Source of the DNA: Cryptomeria japonica
Lineage: Eukaryota > Streptophyta > Pinopsida > Cupressales > Cupressaceae
DNA: 64,000 bases
Assembly (NCBI RefSeq): GCF_030272615.1
Contig: NC_081413.1
Coordinates: 605,180,709 to 605,244,708 of the forward strand
Direction: 5' to 3'
Below are positions 43,925 through 56,413 of this stretch, one piece after another. Within the stretch, counting starts at the first letter, position 1. Each line of letters opens with the position of its first letter. The position numbers and the translations under genes were made by a program. The notes under the pieces were generated by a model that made no database searches, was not told where the DNA came from, and saw nothing but the letters and a program-made list of their open reading frames with translations.

Positions 43925-46040
43925 AAAGGGTAAATTTGGAGTCGTTTTCCTGATTGAACTTTATTAATACAATTGTAAATCTATATCTGATGCCTTGAAC
44001 CTAGAATTAGAGTTCAAGAAAATGAATTTGTAGCCTTACATTGCCAGGCAAAAGTTTGACACCAGGGGATATGCTATAGAAAATATGAATGTGAATGACC
44101 ATTTCTTCGATGAACCTCAATTAGAAGATTGTTAGGAAAACAATGGCGATGATTTTGAAGTGAGGAGGAGATTATGGTCAAGGTTTACTTTACAGTAGGT
44201 TATTGCCATGAAGTTGTCTATTAATGTGTCTGGTGTACAAGAAGAAGAAGGTGAAGATGTCTTGGATCCCAAATTCAACGAAAGGGTTCAAGGACAGACA
44301 ATTACTAAAATTTACTAGGATAGAAGAGAAGAAGAAAACATTCAAGACAAGTCCTTCAATTCCATAAGAAGAATAGAAAAATGGCTAAGGGATGGAAAAT
44401 TTAGAAAGGAGTCAATCATGACTCTCCATGAACTAATAGTTCATCCTCATGCGACAACTCAGATTCCTACTTCCTCCTCTAATGAGATTGTTGATATTGT
44501 AAGTGACATAGGGCCAATTATTGAAGAAGTTGAATCCAGAAGATCAAACAGGTCTCCACTGATCTTTTCAGTAGTTTGAGTTACTCACTCAAGGATCAAT
44601 ATGAAGAACAAAGAACCAATGGTGAATCAAATTGTTGTGGACTTGGATTTGGGTAAATAAAATGAAGTGACGATGGATCAACAAGTGTTGAGTAACCCTT
44701 CAGTGCAAGATATGGATGCAAGTAAAGAACCTAAAGAAGACCCAAATCCGATGAGCACTATGACTATTGTCAACCCCCCTGATGCTCAGACATCTCCATC
44801 ACCTAAAGAAACTTCCAACACTTCTCGATGGCTAGGAGCTTCGATTGGGAAGAAATGTAACATTGTTCCTATTACAATTCCGATGGAGGATATGGTAAGA
44901 AAGTGCTTTAGGAAAATATCTAAACCCAAGAAGCTCAAAACATAGGCAATGATGGAAGTTGATGATGAAATGGGTCATTGGATATCTGAAGTAGCTAAAC
45001 CCATCTCAGATAAAGATCGAGAAAAGGCCAATGAGGATGATTTTATTATAGAAAAATTGACCTGGGAATTTCTTCAAGGGTTGTAGATGCTAAACATATG
45101 GAATCCTCCACAAAGAGGATGATATCTAGATCTTGGATAGATGAGAAGGATAAAAAGGAGCTGAAACAAGTTGTCACCCAGATGGAAGAGTACATCAACA
45201 CTATACATCATCTGAGCCCACAATCCCTGTCACAAATGAAATTGTCCTTTGACCCCAAATCACCCATGAATTAGAAACTATTAGATCAAGTTTAGAGGAG
45301 CTGCATGATAGTTGAAGTATTTGATGAGTGGCTTGATTCTATAATACAGCAAGGTACAGACTATCTTGCCAGCCTGGTCGAGGTATATGACAACATCATA
45401 ACTATGAGCAAAAAGATAGAATTGGAAGTTGTTGCATGGGAAAAGGAAAGACCCAAATGGGTAGCAGTCTTGGCACAGATGAATGATGTGCAAAAATTTG
45501 ACATTATGAAATTTCTAACTCAGAAGCTAGTAGAAAACATGGATGACAACGTGCTATATGTGTCAAAGAAGAATATCAAATGGAGAAATTCTATCATTAA
45601 GAAAGGTCATGAAGAATCTACTAGATTACTAAAAGGATTAAAGTAACTGATAAATATAATGTAGAAGGATCTAAAGTGCATTGATATACAACTCTTGAAG
45701 GAGGATGGATAGACAATTGAACCTGGGGCTGATATGGCCAAGATCTTCAAAGAAAGAGTACAACTTGTTAAAGAGACAAAGTCTCTATCCACAAACGACT
45801 TTTCTAAAGTGCCAAGGATAGAATTGATGTTGATGGTCTTCTTTGATCACTTGGAAGCAAATAAAGAAAAAGTTATGCAGGTGAAGATGGATAAGAAAGT
45901 TTGGAAGCAGTGCATCCTACACATTAGACTCCCTCACTTTCAGGTTACCTTGAATTTCTCTATAGTGCATCTGGAGTGGCGAAATGTGTCTAGTGCCATG
46001 GCAAAGTAGGACAAATCAGTGACCACTTCTTCCACAATGA
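43925..46040 (+). pseudogene. Gypsy ORF1, second part (unknown function)
   Basis: Continues the 36258-37231 frame in phase once element B is removed (KRLGT then KGKFGVVF). Readable text: ARQKFDTRGYAIENMNVNDH, DDFEVRRRLWSRFT, VDEWLDSI-type helices, ELEVVAWEKERPKWVAVLAQ and MAKIFKERVQLVKETKSL. A frameshift near 45080 moves it to another frame. Many TAG and TGA stops. With the first part it would make a protein of roughly 1,000 residues. The C-terminal half looks helical; no catalytic motif is recognised. Confidence 0.6.
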
Positions 46041-47050
46041 AGTCCTAATCGTCTTACGGATGAGTTGTCATCCTATTTATGACCTTTGTTTATTTAAGTT
46101 TTATAGAGTTCAAAATAGACAGTTTCTTTTAACTCTAGGGTAGAGTTTAAAATTTTAGAGTTATTTTCAAACAAACTATTGGCCTAGGGGCTATAAATGT
46201 AATTAAGCAAGCTTTGTTTAAGGCCCAAAAAACTAAGATTTTGAGGAATAGACTTAATTTTCTTTGGATTTGAGTGTAGAAGTTTTTGGTACTTGAATGA
46301 AATGATATTTTGATACGATCTTCCAATCTGTGTGTTTGAAAGATTAGCAATCTCTATTGGGATGTATGCTGATGTGCGAAATATGCTATTTCATTACCGC
46401 TTCTTTCTTAGTGTGTGAATTCATTGATTTTCTTCGTTTAAAAGGTGTTTCATTTTTGTTTAAATGCCTTTGATCCCCTTTGTCCTATGAGGCATGATCA
46501 AGAATCGATCATAATTTACACTACTTTGAGTATTTTAAGTGGAATAAGTTGTATATTGAATGGATATGTGCAGGAGTAAAGTCTATTTTCTTTACACATA
46601 AATAAATATTTTGTAGCATTATTCTATGTTGATAAATGAATGTGAAAGTCTTTCTCTCTTTCTGGTCAACAGTGTGTTTGTTTCTGAGTTAGTTGCATAA
46701 AAATTTATTGAAAATCTTACGAGGAGTTCCACTTTTATGCAGAGGATGAACCTAAATTTGGTTCACCCAAGTGTTGGTTCACTTTCTCTTTCATGAAAGG
46801 TATGCATGAGTCAACATTTTAAAAATATCTAAAAATTAAAGAAAAGGCCCATCTGTTAACCAACATATTTTTAGCAACTTTGTTGGGGAGTCAAATAACA
46901 AGATTAGTTGTCTGGTTACAGGATACAAAGAATTGTCTTGTGAAACTTTTAAGAATCTATTCAGTTCTGTTAAAACTTTTGCATTATGAATAGGTTGGAG
47001 CCAAGAAGATACACTAGGTCTTAGAGGTGTGAAGGAATAGTTGATTTTGT
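46041..47050 (+). other. Spacer between gypsy ORF1 and gag
   Basis: AT-rich, without coding sequence I can support. In Ogre elements the ORF1-gag interval is also non-coding; I did not see a clear splice pair here. Confidence 0.5.
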
Positions 47051-47269
47051 TTTTCAAGAATTGCAAAACTTAAAATTTCAGCCATCCTTCCCACCTAAGA
47101 GATGGGTAAGGAGTAGGCCTTCTTCTCCATCCTCTTTATTTCATGTGTCTTCCATTTGTCAAGCCTTAACCCTACATGGTGTTGCCTTACCCAGTGTAAT
47201 CAATCCAACACCTCTTAATATAATTCTTCCAATGGTAGCCAATAACGCATGGGGGGGGCGCAGTAGGTC

Positions 47270-48420
47270 CATTAAACCTTGGTCTGAATTTGAATGCTTT
47301 ACCTAAAGGAGCGAGGGATCATTTGCCTAAATTCAATGGTGATGGGAAGGTCATAGTTGATGAACATTTGAATGCATTTAATGTTGCATGTGGTATAATA
47401 GTTGTCCAATGTGAAGATGTTGCAGTAAGGTTGTACAAACATTAACTCAAACCACTACAGATTGGTTTTATCATTTGAAAAATAGTGTAATAATAAACTA
47501 CCAAGATTTAAAAACTAGGTTTGAAGCTAGGTTCAAGGTAGAAGAGGATGATCATTCCTTTTTGGCTCAGTTAGCCCAATTAAAAAAATAAATCCCTGAA
47601 TCTATGAGAGATTTCGTGGCTGAATTTGATAAAATTGTTCATAAGATTCCTGTAAATCAGAAATCTTCAGATGATAGCTTGAACTATTTTTTTATAAATT
47701 CTATGCCCTCAAATGTTAGTTTCTTGATTTGCAGATAAAGAGTTGCAACTCTGAGTGATGTTAAAACAATTTCCATTGAGTTAGAAAATGACTTGATTAC
47801 TACGGGAAAATGGAAGAGGCAGATACAGGTGGCAAATTCTCAACCATCTACCTCTTCAGGACTTGAAATTCAAAGACTTCTGAATGATGTTATAACACTC
47901 AAAAGACAGTTATCCAAGGCTAGTGCATCTTATTCACAACCTTATCAAGACATACTAAGAAGGATTACAAATCAGTCTATGGGAACTGGGAATAAAATCT
48001 TTCAATTTCCTCCAGCTCAACAAAGATTAGCTATTGAAGCTCCACCACATAAGGGGAATATGTGTATCTTTCATCTTACTAATGACCATGATGGTAATTC
48101 TTGTCTAGAGATGGTGCGGTATGCACAAATGATAAATATAAGAGAGACCATAAGTGAACTTGGTCCAGAAGAAGAAGTCCATGGGCAACCTGGCGACTCT
48201 GGAATACACTTCCTCGAGTATGAATTAGATTCAGACAGGGGAGGTGATATATTGGTGACTCTTAGAGATCCTTCTTGGGCCATCCTCAGTAGTGGTCATC
48301 ATTAATCTAAAAATATAGGTACCACAATATTTCCAAAAATTGTAGCTAAAGGTAAGGAACCTTTGAACCGGAACCTGGAGAATTGTTCAAGAGTTAAAGA
48401 GGTTTAGATGTTGAGGTGTG
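47270..48420 (+). pseudogene. Gypsy gag
   Basis: LPKGARDHLPKFNGDGKV with DEHLNAFNVACGII opens the capsid; TTTDWFYHLKNSVI, DLKTRFEARFKVEEDDHSF, LAQLAQLKK and SMRDFVAEFDKIVHKIP follow, the order of a Ty3/gypsy retrotransposon gag domain. A Gln/Ser-rich region and CIFHLTNDHDGNSCLEM, an atypical C..H..H..C element similar to Tat Gags, come next. A frameshift near 47445 and stops at 47590 and 47737 break it. The product would form the virus-like particle. Confidence 0.8.
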
Positions 48421-48599
48421 CTGACCTTGATTATTCGTTTGATATTGTTGAATTTTGCAAGACATCAAAAATTCATATTTCTCCTGCTAAATATCTTAGG
48501 TTGAATCCCAAATAATTAGAGAAATTGGTTAAATATGTTCAAGGGGAAACCACTCAGTTGCAATACACCAACTCACCATTGACTAATCTTGAGTCTTCA

Positions 48600-49130
48600 T
48601 AGGATGAAAAGGATACCAAGTCTACAGAGTTGTCCACTACTATTCTAAAGACATTAGCTAATGAATCAATTGAATCGCCATTAGTACCTGACCAAAAGCC
48701 CAAGCCATTCTATGTGTCCTTATTTATCAATGGTTTCAAACTTAATAATTGCATTATTGATTCTGGCGCCTCAGATAATATTATGTCGTCTACAGTTGCA
48801 AAAGCGCAAGCGCTAGGCCTTTCACTCACTAAAACATTTGGTAAATGATATTCAATGGATTCAAAGCAAATTCCTTTATTAGGTCAAATCAAGGATGCAC
48901 ATGTTTCTCTGGCAGTAAATCCTAACAAGAGAGTGAATTTGACTATTCTAGTTGTTGATATTCTCGCAAATTATGGAATGTTTCTAAGTAGGACCTTTTG
49001 CAAGGATTTGAGAGGATAAATAAAAATGGATTGGTCTAAGGCAATGATCCCCATTAGTAAACAAAAAATTGCTCTTCAACCTCGACCAAAGTCCAAGTAC
49101 ACCATTTTTCCCTCTGGTTACCAGAAATTA
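48600..49130 (+). pseudogene. Gypsy aspartic protease
   Basis: KPFYVSLFINGFKLNNCIID runs into the intact active-site motif DSGA (about 48759-48770), then SDNIMSSTVAKAQALGL. The flap and second-half region (VNLTILVVDILANYGMFLSR) follows after a TGA at about 48846. It would process the polyprotein. The frame shifts near 49110 into the RNase H segment. Confidence 0.8.
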
Positions 49131-49950
49131 TAAATATTGTATCATGAATGTGATTTTGGTAATTACTTGCTCCTTTGATAATAAGAAAGGTACACCGGAA
49201 GATGTAGTGAGCCCTATTGAAGGCTTATGGGAGATGGAATTTGATGGTAGTTGTGCATCGGCTGGATTTGGTGCTGGAGTGGTGTTGATTTCTCCATGAG
49301 GTGAAAAGATTTCTTTTTCTTTAAAACTAGAATTTAAGAACACTAATAACACTGCAGAATATGAGGAATTGTTGTTAGGAATAGAGAAAGGTAGGAAAAG
49401 GGGAATTAAATTATTGCATGCCAAAGGTGATGAAGAGTTGATTGTTAAACAGGTACAAGATCTATTCTCGATAAAGAATGAAAGGCTCAGACATTATAGG
49501 AACAGAGTCTGGGATGAGATTGAATATTTTGATGCTTTCTCAATTGAAGCGATTCCTAGAGACCAAAATTCCTAGGAAGATTCTTTGGCAGTGTTGGCAT
49601 CTCTATTGCTCCCACATCCTGACTTTGGTACAAATGTTTACATGATTGAAGTTGTATATCATCTTAATGTACCTGACAATTCAAATTTCTGGCAAGTGTT
49701 TGGAAATGATAAACACATAAATCAATTCTTGCAAAATGCTAAAAGGTTTGCCTCCTCTTTCTTTGAAGGTTCTGAGAACGAATGTAATGATTTTTTTCCA
49801 AATTCAGGGGAAATCCTTAAAAAGGAAGTTGTTCAATTGAAGGGAAATCGAATTCCAAAAGGCCTTGTATCCTTAGAACATCTCTTTGATCGCATTGATG
49901 ATAGGTATGTTAAAGAAGTTGCTTCTCAAACCGCTAACACATCAAAATAA
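49131..49950 (+). pseudogene. RNase H domain placed upstream of RT
   Basis: LWEMEFDGSCASAGFGAGVV, LISP-stop-GEKISFSLKLEF, NTNNTAEYEELLLGIEKG, GDEELIVKQVQDLF, NERLRHYRNRVWDEI and FSIEAIPRDQNS are unmistakable RNase H motifs: FDGS carries the first Asp, TNNTAEY the Glu, and GDEELIV has the Asp. The style is that of the extra (archaeal-type) RNase H of Tat elements. Two stops occur: TGA 49297 where CGA is expected, and TAG 49573. Here the domain lies between protease and RT, followed by a roughly 110-residue linker, rather than between RT-RNase H and integrase. Confidence 0.8.
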
Positions 49951-50040
49951 TATGAAAAAATTAATTTAGGTGATGAAAACAACCCAAAGATGCTCAATTT
50001 AAGAAGTTGTTGTAATCCTAAGGAAAAAAAATTGTTTGTT

Positions 50041-51230
50041 AAACTACTACAAAAGTATTTAGATGTTTTTGCCTAGTATTATGAGGATTTTAAAAGACTT
50101 CCAAAATGGTCAGTTTCAACATCATATTCCTCTTAAGCCTGGAGTAGCTCCTTTTAGACAAAAATTAAGAAATTATAATCCCAAAGTTGCAAATGTTAGT
50201 TTCAAAGAAATAGATAAGATGCACTAGGCGAGAATTATTTATCCTATTCATCATTCCACATGGGTGGCGAATATCATTTCGGTTCGCAAGAAAAATGGAG
50301 AATTAAGGATCTATGTGGATTTCTGAAACTTGAATCAGGCTAGTTTAAAAGATAACTATCTATTGCCAGTGATGGATTATATTCTCCAAACTGTTGCCAG
50401 ACCAGAGATGATGTCTATGCTTGATGGTTTCTCTGGTTATAACTAGATAAGTGTAGAAAAAGAAGATTAGCATAAAACGACCTTCACAACCCCTTAGGGA
50501 ACTTTTACTTACAATAGAATGTCTTTCAGCCTAATAAATGTGGGAGAAACTTTTCAAAGTGGAACAAACCTCTTGCCCAGTCACCTCATTAGTAAGACTA
50601 TAGTTATTTATCTTGATGATTTGACAGTTTTCTCTAAAAGAAGGAAAAACCACTTAAGAGATTTTGAGACTGTGTTACAAAGATATAGGGACCATGGTAT
50701 TTCTCTCAACTCGAAGGAGTCTATTTTCTGTGTTACGGAGGGAATTTTACTAGGACATATAGTTTCACAAGGTGGTATCAAGATAGATCCTGATCAGGTA
50801 AAACCCATTCAACAGTTAAGTCTGCCATCAGACAGAAGTGGTGTAAAGTCATTCTTTGGGCAAGTGAGTTTTCTCAGGAGGTTCATACCAGAATTTGGTG
50901 AAATTACTAAACATGTTGTAGGGATGATGAGTGAGAAGGAGATTTTCAAATGAAAGGAAGAAGCAAAAAATGGTTTTGAAGAGGTAAAAGAAGCAATTTG
51001 ATATGCTCGGACATTAATAAATCTTGATTTTAAGAAAGATTTTCTCATGTATTTTTATTCTTCTGAACACACAATGTCTGGCATTCTTTTGCAAATGAAT
51101 GAAATGAATGAAGAAGTCCCTATTGCATTGATGAGTATCCTGCTCAAAAAGCATGAACTGAATTACTCATTGGTAGAAAAGCAAGCATTTGCACTTGTTA
51201 AAGATGTGAAGAATTTATGATATTATGTTT
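50041..51230 (+). pseudogene. Gypsy reverse transcriptase and adjoining RNase H
   Basis: From 50114 in one frame: HHIPLKPGVAPFRQKLRNYN, ARIIYPIHHSTWVANIISVR, NLNQASLKDNYLLPVMDYIL, MLDGFSGYN, HKTTFTTP, the catalytic TIVIYLDDLTVFSK, EGILLGHIVSQGGIKIDPDQ and SFFGQVSFLRRFIPEF. Then the classical RNase H: LINLDFKKDFLMYFYSSEHT, SGILLQM, LNYSLVEKQAFALV. YLDD is intact. Nine stops fall in this segment and all are TAG or TGA at sites where relatives have Gln, Arg or Trp; none is TAA. Confidence 0.9.
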
Positions 51231-51768
51231 TGCATTTTTATTCAATTGTCTTTGTACCAAATGCTACTGTCAAAAGTATCCCGACTCAACAAGAAGTAGG
51301 GATGAATAATAGAGTGACTTGGGTTTCAAATGTTCAAGAGTTTGATCTGGATATCCGACCACCCAAATCAGTTAAGGGGAAAGGATTAGGCTATTTGATA
51401 TCGAAAAACAAGGAAGAGGAAGACAAACTCCAACTAACCTTATTTGTTAGTTTGCAGGATGAATGGTTCATTGATGTGGCTCATTACTTGACTTATGGAG
51501 AATGCCCTGAGCATTTAACTGCCAAAGAAAAGAGAAATTTGAGATTGAAGGCTACTAAATATGTGATTGATGATGATATCCTATATAAGAAAGGTTTGGA
51601 TGGGTCATTCTTAAGGTGTCTTGACAAAGAGTAGCAGGAGAAATTTTCACAAGTTTTTCATAATGAACCATGCGGAGGAAATTATTCATCCACTATAATA
51701 GCATTCCAAATTCTCAGGAGTTGTTACTACTGGCCCAAAACATTTAAAGACGCATATAAATTGGTTTT
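51231..51768 (+). pseudogene. Gypsy RNase H-integrase linker and integrase N-terminus
   Basis: RPPKSVKGKGLGYLISKNKE, EDKLQLTLFVSLQDEWFIDV, LKATKYVIDDDILYKKGLDG and SFLRCLDKE are the conserved stretch before the integrase zinc finger. YSSTIIAFQILRSCYYWPKTFKDAYKLV follows a TAG at about 51632. The text stops at 51768, where element C inserts, and resumes at 58298 with the CKKC half of the zinc finger. Confidence 0.85.
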
Positions 51769-52607
51769 TGTTAGATGCAATGATAGTCTCAAAGACACTA
51801 AGAGGGGGGGATGAATCAGTGTCCAACCGGTTAATGGAATATTTGAACTTATTTATAAATTTGTAACTCAAATTAATGTATTGGTAAACAAGTAATAATG
51901 CAGTAAAGAGAAATAAAAGAGAAAACATAAGTGCACAGCATAACAAAAGATATTTTGGCGAGGAAACCCAATAAGGGAAAAACCTCGATGGAATTTGTGA
52001 CCCACAATATTTACTCACTGGCCAATATAAATAAATATTACTTACAATAGGGGCCTGCACATGCAAGAAGGCCAACAACCTAGAGATCACTACTCAATGG
52101 AAGAGTCTCACTGACTACAAAATAGATAATTAAATCCAAGATAATGTATTTCTCAAAATAGCATCTGCAATACTTGGTTCAGTACTGGTTTAAGCTCAGT
52201 CTGAAACCTTAACTAAAAACATTGTCGGCAAATGATATTCACTCACATAACCTATCTTCACTTGTTACAAAATCTTTTTTCTATCTTTTATGATCTATTA
52301 CATAATCTCTTATATTCCATATTCTATATCAAAATGACCTATAAGATCTCAAACATATATGAGTCTTTACAATACATCATGTCAACTTACAAATAATTAA
52401 TTAAATTACAATACAATTCACATTAACAAAACTGTATCTCATGTCGGCCTGAGTGTCGGTATGCTTCCTTGCCGATGAATGAATTGTTGTGCCTTCTGGT
52501 GCCAGTAGATGATGTCTGTGTTGTCGGTGAACCTGTAGAATCCTATTGCCAATTGGTTACCATCAATGAAAACATCAACCATTCTCATGTGAGTGTCGAA
52601 TCCAACA
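51769..52607 (-). repeat. Element C 3' LTR
   Basis: On the minus strand it starts TGTTGGATTCGACACTCAC directly after the polypurine tract and ends CATCTAACA. It matches 57482-58297 over most of its length. Confidence 0.9.
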
Positions 52608-52805
52608 ATCTCCCCCTTTGGCATTGATGGCAACACTCATGAGAAAAATCCAAAAACTGTTGTCCAAAAATGAAGTCCAAAACTGATCCTCAAAAAAGTG
52701 TGCTCCCACTAAGTAAGTGATTTCTTATGTGCATTTTTCTCCATACTACTCCCCCTTTGACATCAATGGAAAAGGATGTAAAAAAGAATCAAAGAATACA
52801 AAACT

Positions 52806-55800
52806 CTACCTCATAGCCTGTAACCGGTTGTTTACAATTTGAAAGATATCCGCCAAAATTAGATTTAGGCTCTGCATGAATTTATTACTGTTAGAAATAA
52901 AGGTTTCAGTCTACTGGATCATGCTAGTCAGATAATGCATCTGTTTCTCTAGTGATCGGTCTCCTTGAATTGTTGCTTTAGATAGGTCAAACCGCTAAGT
53001 TAGAAGGTTGTCCAATCTAGGACCATGTTTGTTTTTTAGCTCCCAAGCCTTGATCCTTATTCTTTCTTTTTCTTTTTCCAAATTCTCAATCTTTTCTTCA
53101 AAAACTACCATTTCTTGTTCAAAAACTAAAGTAAGTTCCAAAGAACCTATCATATTATCTTCTATGTCATCTATCTCCTTCTATGTTTTCTTAATCTCCT
53201 CATAAATGTCTTTAGTCAGGTGGTGAGGCTTGTAGGCTTCCTGATACAATTCTTTGTATTCCAAAATTGTAGAATTAAGTACCGGTAATAAGGAATCAAT
53301 ATGCTTAGTATAATCCTTGATAGTTTTGTCAAAGAATTCACCTTTTTCTTTATTCACCCTTTCCTTAATAGTTTCTTCATTTACCTTATCTACAGTTAGA
53401 ACATTTGAAGCAATGAATTTGAACAATGCATCCAATTTACCTAAAGAACCATCAATATGATCTATCTTACATGTTGGTGCAATCATTTTCAAAATAGGCA
53501 ATGTATCATCAATAGCCTTAAATGCTAAGGTGTTGCAATATGTGATCCTCCTTATTGAATCCAAAAGTAAATCAGTTACATTTGTAGGTTTGAAATCTCG
53601 ATTAGATGTGCTGGGTTTTGTAATAACTTTCTTTTCATCAAATATTTGACCAATTACCTTAACAATTTCTTCCTTGTTTCCATCATTTATTTCCTCTTTA
53701 TTTATAGTTGTTGCCAGTTTCTCACTCTGTGTATGTACCTCTGGTTCTGTTGGTTTCTTAGCTTCTGTTGGTGTTTCAATGTTTTGAGAGTCAGTAGTGT
53801 TAACCGGTGACTTAGAGATCTCAATATTCGTAGCATCAGTTGTCTTAACCTCTGAAGTCTCTTTATCCATAACAATATTAAAATCCCATGTATCTACATT
53901 CATGGTAAAAAGAATTTCAGAATCCAGATCATGTGATATTTCTTTAGCCTTCTTTTCTAGTTGAGTGTCAGTTGTATCGGTGTCCCTGAAGTTATTGGTG
54001 GGGTGTCCTATGCTAGTGGAGAAAGGTTATCTTTGACCTTTATAACAAGTACACTACTAGAATTTTACCTTTATCTTTCTGACATACCTTTGGAAAAGAC
54101 ATCCATTTTCTATCTATCCCTTTCTTCTTTCTTTTCTCTTTCAACAAAAAATATGTCCCATTTGTCAGCAGTTTCATCTGCTATTTCTTTCACTCTCCCA
54201 ACCAATAGGCTAACCTATTAGTGACCACTCACAAAGATTGACCAGTTGGCTTCAGAAATCAATTCATCAATATCTTCCCTGGAACTAACAAGGTGAATTA
54301 CCAACAATGTTTCAACCTTTAACTTTTTATCCAATTCTATAACCGACATTTTTTAGCCTCTAACCTCAAATATAAGTCATTAGGAAGATCATCTACAATC
54401 TCAATAAGAACTTTCTTGTAGATGTCAAGATGCAAAGTAATGCTTGCCTCTATTGTGTCCTTATCAGAATCCTTGAAAGAATGAAAAAGTTTATTCACAT
54501 TTCTAAGATGACCTTCTTGTGTAGTTTCATTGACTAGTTCCTCTAGTGTAAGGGTATCCGGTGCCTTAGGTTCTTGTTTCTTCTTCAGAGTTAACTTTTT
54601 CTTGGGCCCTCTTACAACTTGATGTTTCTTCATTGATATTCTTGTCCTTTTAGGAGATGGAGAAGGTATCGGTGAAGGTTTCCTCTTCTTCCTTTCAACT
54701 CTTTTGAACTTTGTTGCCTTACCACTGTCTATATTAGAAGAAGTGACAACCGATGAAACATGAGCTACCGGTTCCAGTCCTTCAAGTTCACTAGCTGAAA
54801 TACCACTCAAGTTCATTAAATTTTCCTTAACTTTCTCAACTAATTTGGATGCATCTCTCATGAATTTTTCTCTTCTTTTTCTCTATTTTTGCATACCAAC
54901 CACCTTCTTAATAGTGTCAGCATTTCCAAAGATTTCTTTAGGTGGTTCCCTAGGTGCATCAAGAATATTCAGATCCACTTCATATCCCATTTCTTCTATC
55001 CAAATGGTTCTAGGAGTAACATCTTCCATCCATGTTTCATCTCTTTTGATTACAAAGCATATTTGCTTGTCATACTTATCCACAATACTCTGCGGTATCC
55101 TTTCTCTAGCCTTCATCTTGGTTTGAAAGTTTTTGAAAGAGGCTTTTACAATGTCATCACTCTTAGAACCTATGCTGGTAATAGCTTCCATGATCTATCT
55201 ACCAACAGGGATGTCATATGCAAATTCCTTGTGACCAATAACGGGTATCTCCTTTGTGAAGTAAAGCATTAAACACACAAGTAGATTCCCAAAATGGAAT
55301 GTTCCCTTCTTATCACCCTTAATATTTTTTAAGTTATCTAGCAGTTAATCCTTAAGCCACTCACAGATGTCAATTCTAGCATTGTTCTTAACCATTTCAT
55401 ATGCACTATGTATACACAAGCTAGAAACAAAATTTAACCTATTTGCATGAGTAACTCTATAACCAAATACCATGCTCACATATTTTCACATTTACATCAG
55501 TGATATCACTAACTCTAAGAGATCTGTTGTCAAATGTAGCTCCAGTTAGGTCCATAACACCCTTGTTTGGTATCTTCTTTATTTTGTCGGGCCTAGTACT
55601 GGTTGAGGGTAAACCAATAACTTCCTTGATTTCTTCCTTATTTCTTTTAAAAATAGAGTCTAGCCACATAAACTCCACATGAACTCTGCTCAGTACAAGA
55701 TGAACTATCTCATCCAAAAATTGAGGAATGTTCAAAATTTCAACAAATCCTAAGTCCTCAATAATCTTATGCTTCAACTTGACTAAACCTTGTTCATTAG

Positions 55801-56013
55801 TTATAACATCTTTGTACATGTTTTTCAAATCACTAGACCCTAAATTATATATTTTGTAGTGAATATAAATCCTTGGGTCTTTGGCAAAAGCAACTCCCTT
55901 TGAAATCTTAGAAAAGGCTCCGATGGAATCATCTTCCTTAGCAATCTCAGGAATGATTTTAAAGACAGGTCTAGGTTTGTAATGAATTCAGGTATAGAGG
56001 ATGAAGATGCCAT
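52806..56013 (-). pseudogene. Element C ORF2, homologue of element B ORF2
   Basis: ATG at 56013 gives MASSSSIPEFITN. A one-base frameshift soon after separates it from RPVFKIIPEIAKEDDSIG and AKDPRIYIHYKIYNLGSS. Later pieces parallel element B step by step: RVHVEFMWLDSIFKRNKEE, VIGLPSTSTRPDKIKK, VMDLTGATFDNRSLRV, VDKYDKQICFVIKRDETWME, RKPSPIPSPSPKRTR, LHLDIYKKVLIEIVDDLP, KPTNVTDLLLDSIRRITYC and FIASNVLTVDKVNEETIKER, then a coiled coil ending NNRLQAMR before TAG at 52806. Several frameshifts and stops. Where element B has TAG at 40523, C has TGG (Trp). The shared architecture shows that ORF2 was maintained in both families. Confidence 0.78.
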
Positions 56014-56265
56014 TGCGAAAGATAAATACCTTTTGACTGTGAAATCCTTGAATTGCCTAAAAGATCTTTGCTGCTTTGCCTTTAAAATGCCTTTTCTCAA
56101 TTCGCGCGCTTCGAATGCTTGGATTCTTGGTGGATTGAAATGGGGTTTTTGTGGAGCTTTATAGCCAAAATGTTCTTCAACAACTGCATTAAATGCTTGT
56201 TGATTAAGTGAAATCTTAACATATCTTCCGATAAAGAAGAAATATAACTTCTTACCATCAACCAA
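56014..56265 (-). other. Open in-frame extension upstream of element C ORF2
   Basis: The frame of the 56013 ATG is open back to 56265 and reads KLYFFFIGRYVKISLNQQAF, EEHFGYKAPQKPHFNPP and RIQAFEARELRKGILKAKQQ. Element B has no comparable extension ahead of its ATG. It could be leader sequence, an N-terminal extension particular to family C, or chance. Confidence 0.35.
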
Positions 56266-56413
56266 GGGTATAATGCATGATTTTCAATTTGCTACAGTAC
56301 CCACTAAGGATTATTCCTTAGTTAGATGAAGAATCTCCTACCAGTGGAGGGTTTCTCTATTCTACCAGTGCAGAGATAGATTCATCAACTCTCTGTTCTC
56401 TCTTCTTAATCTA

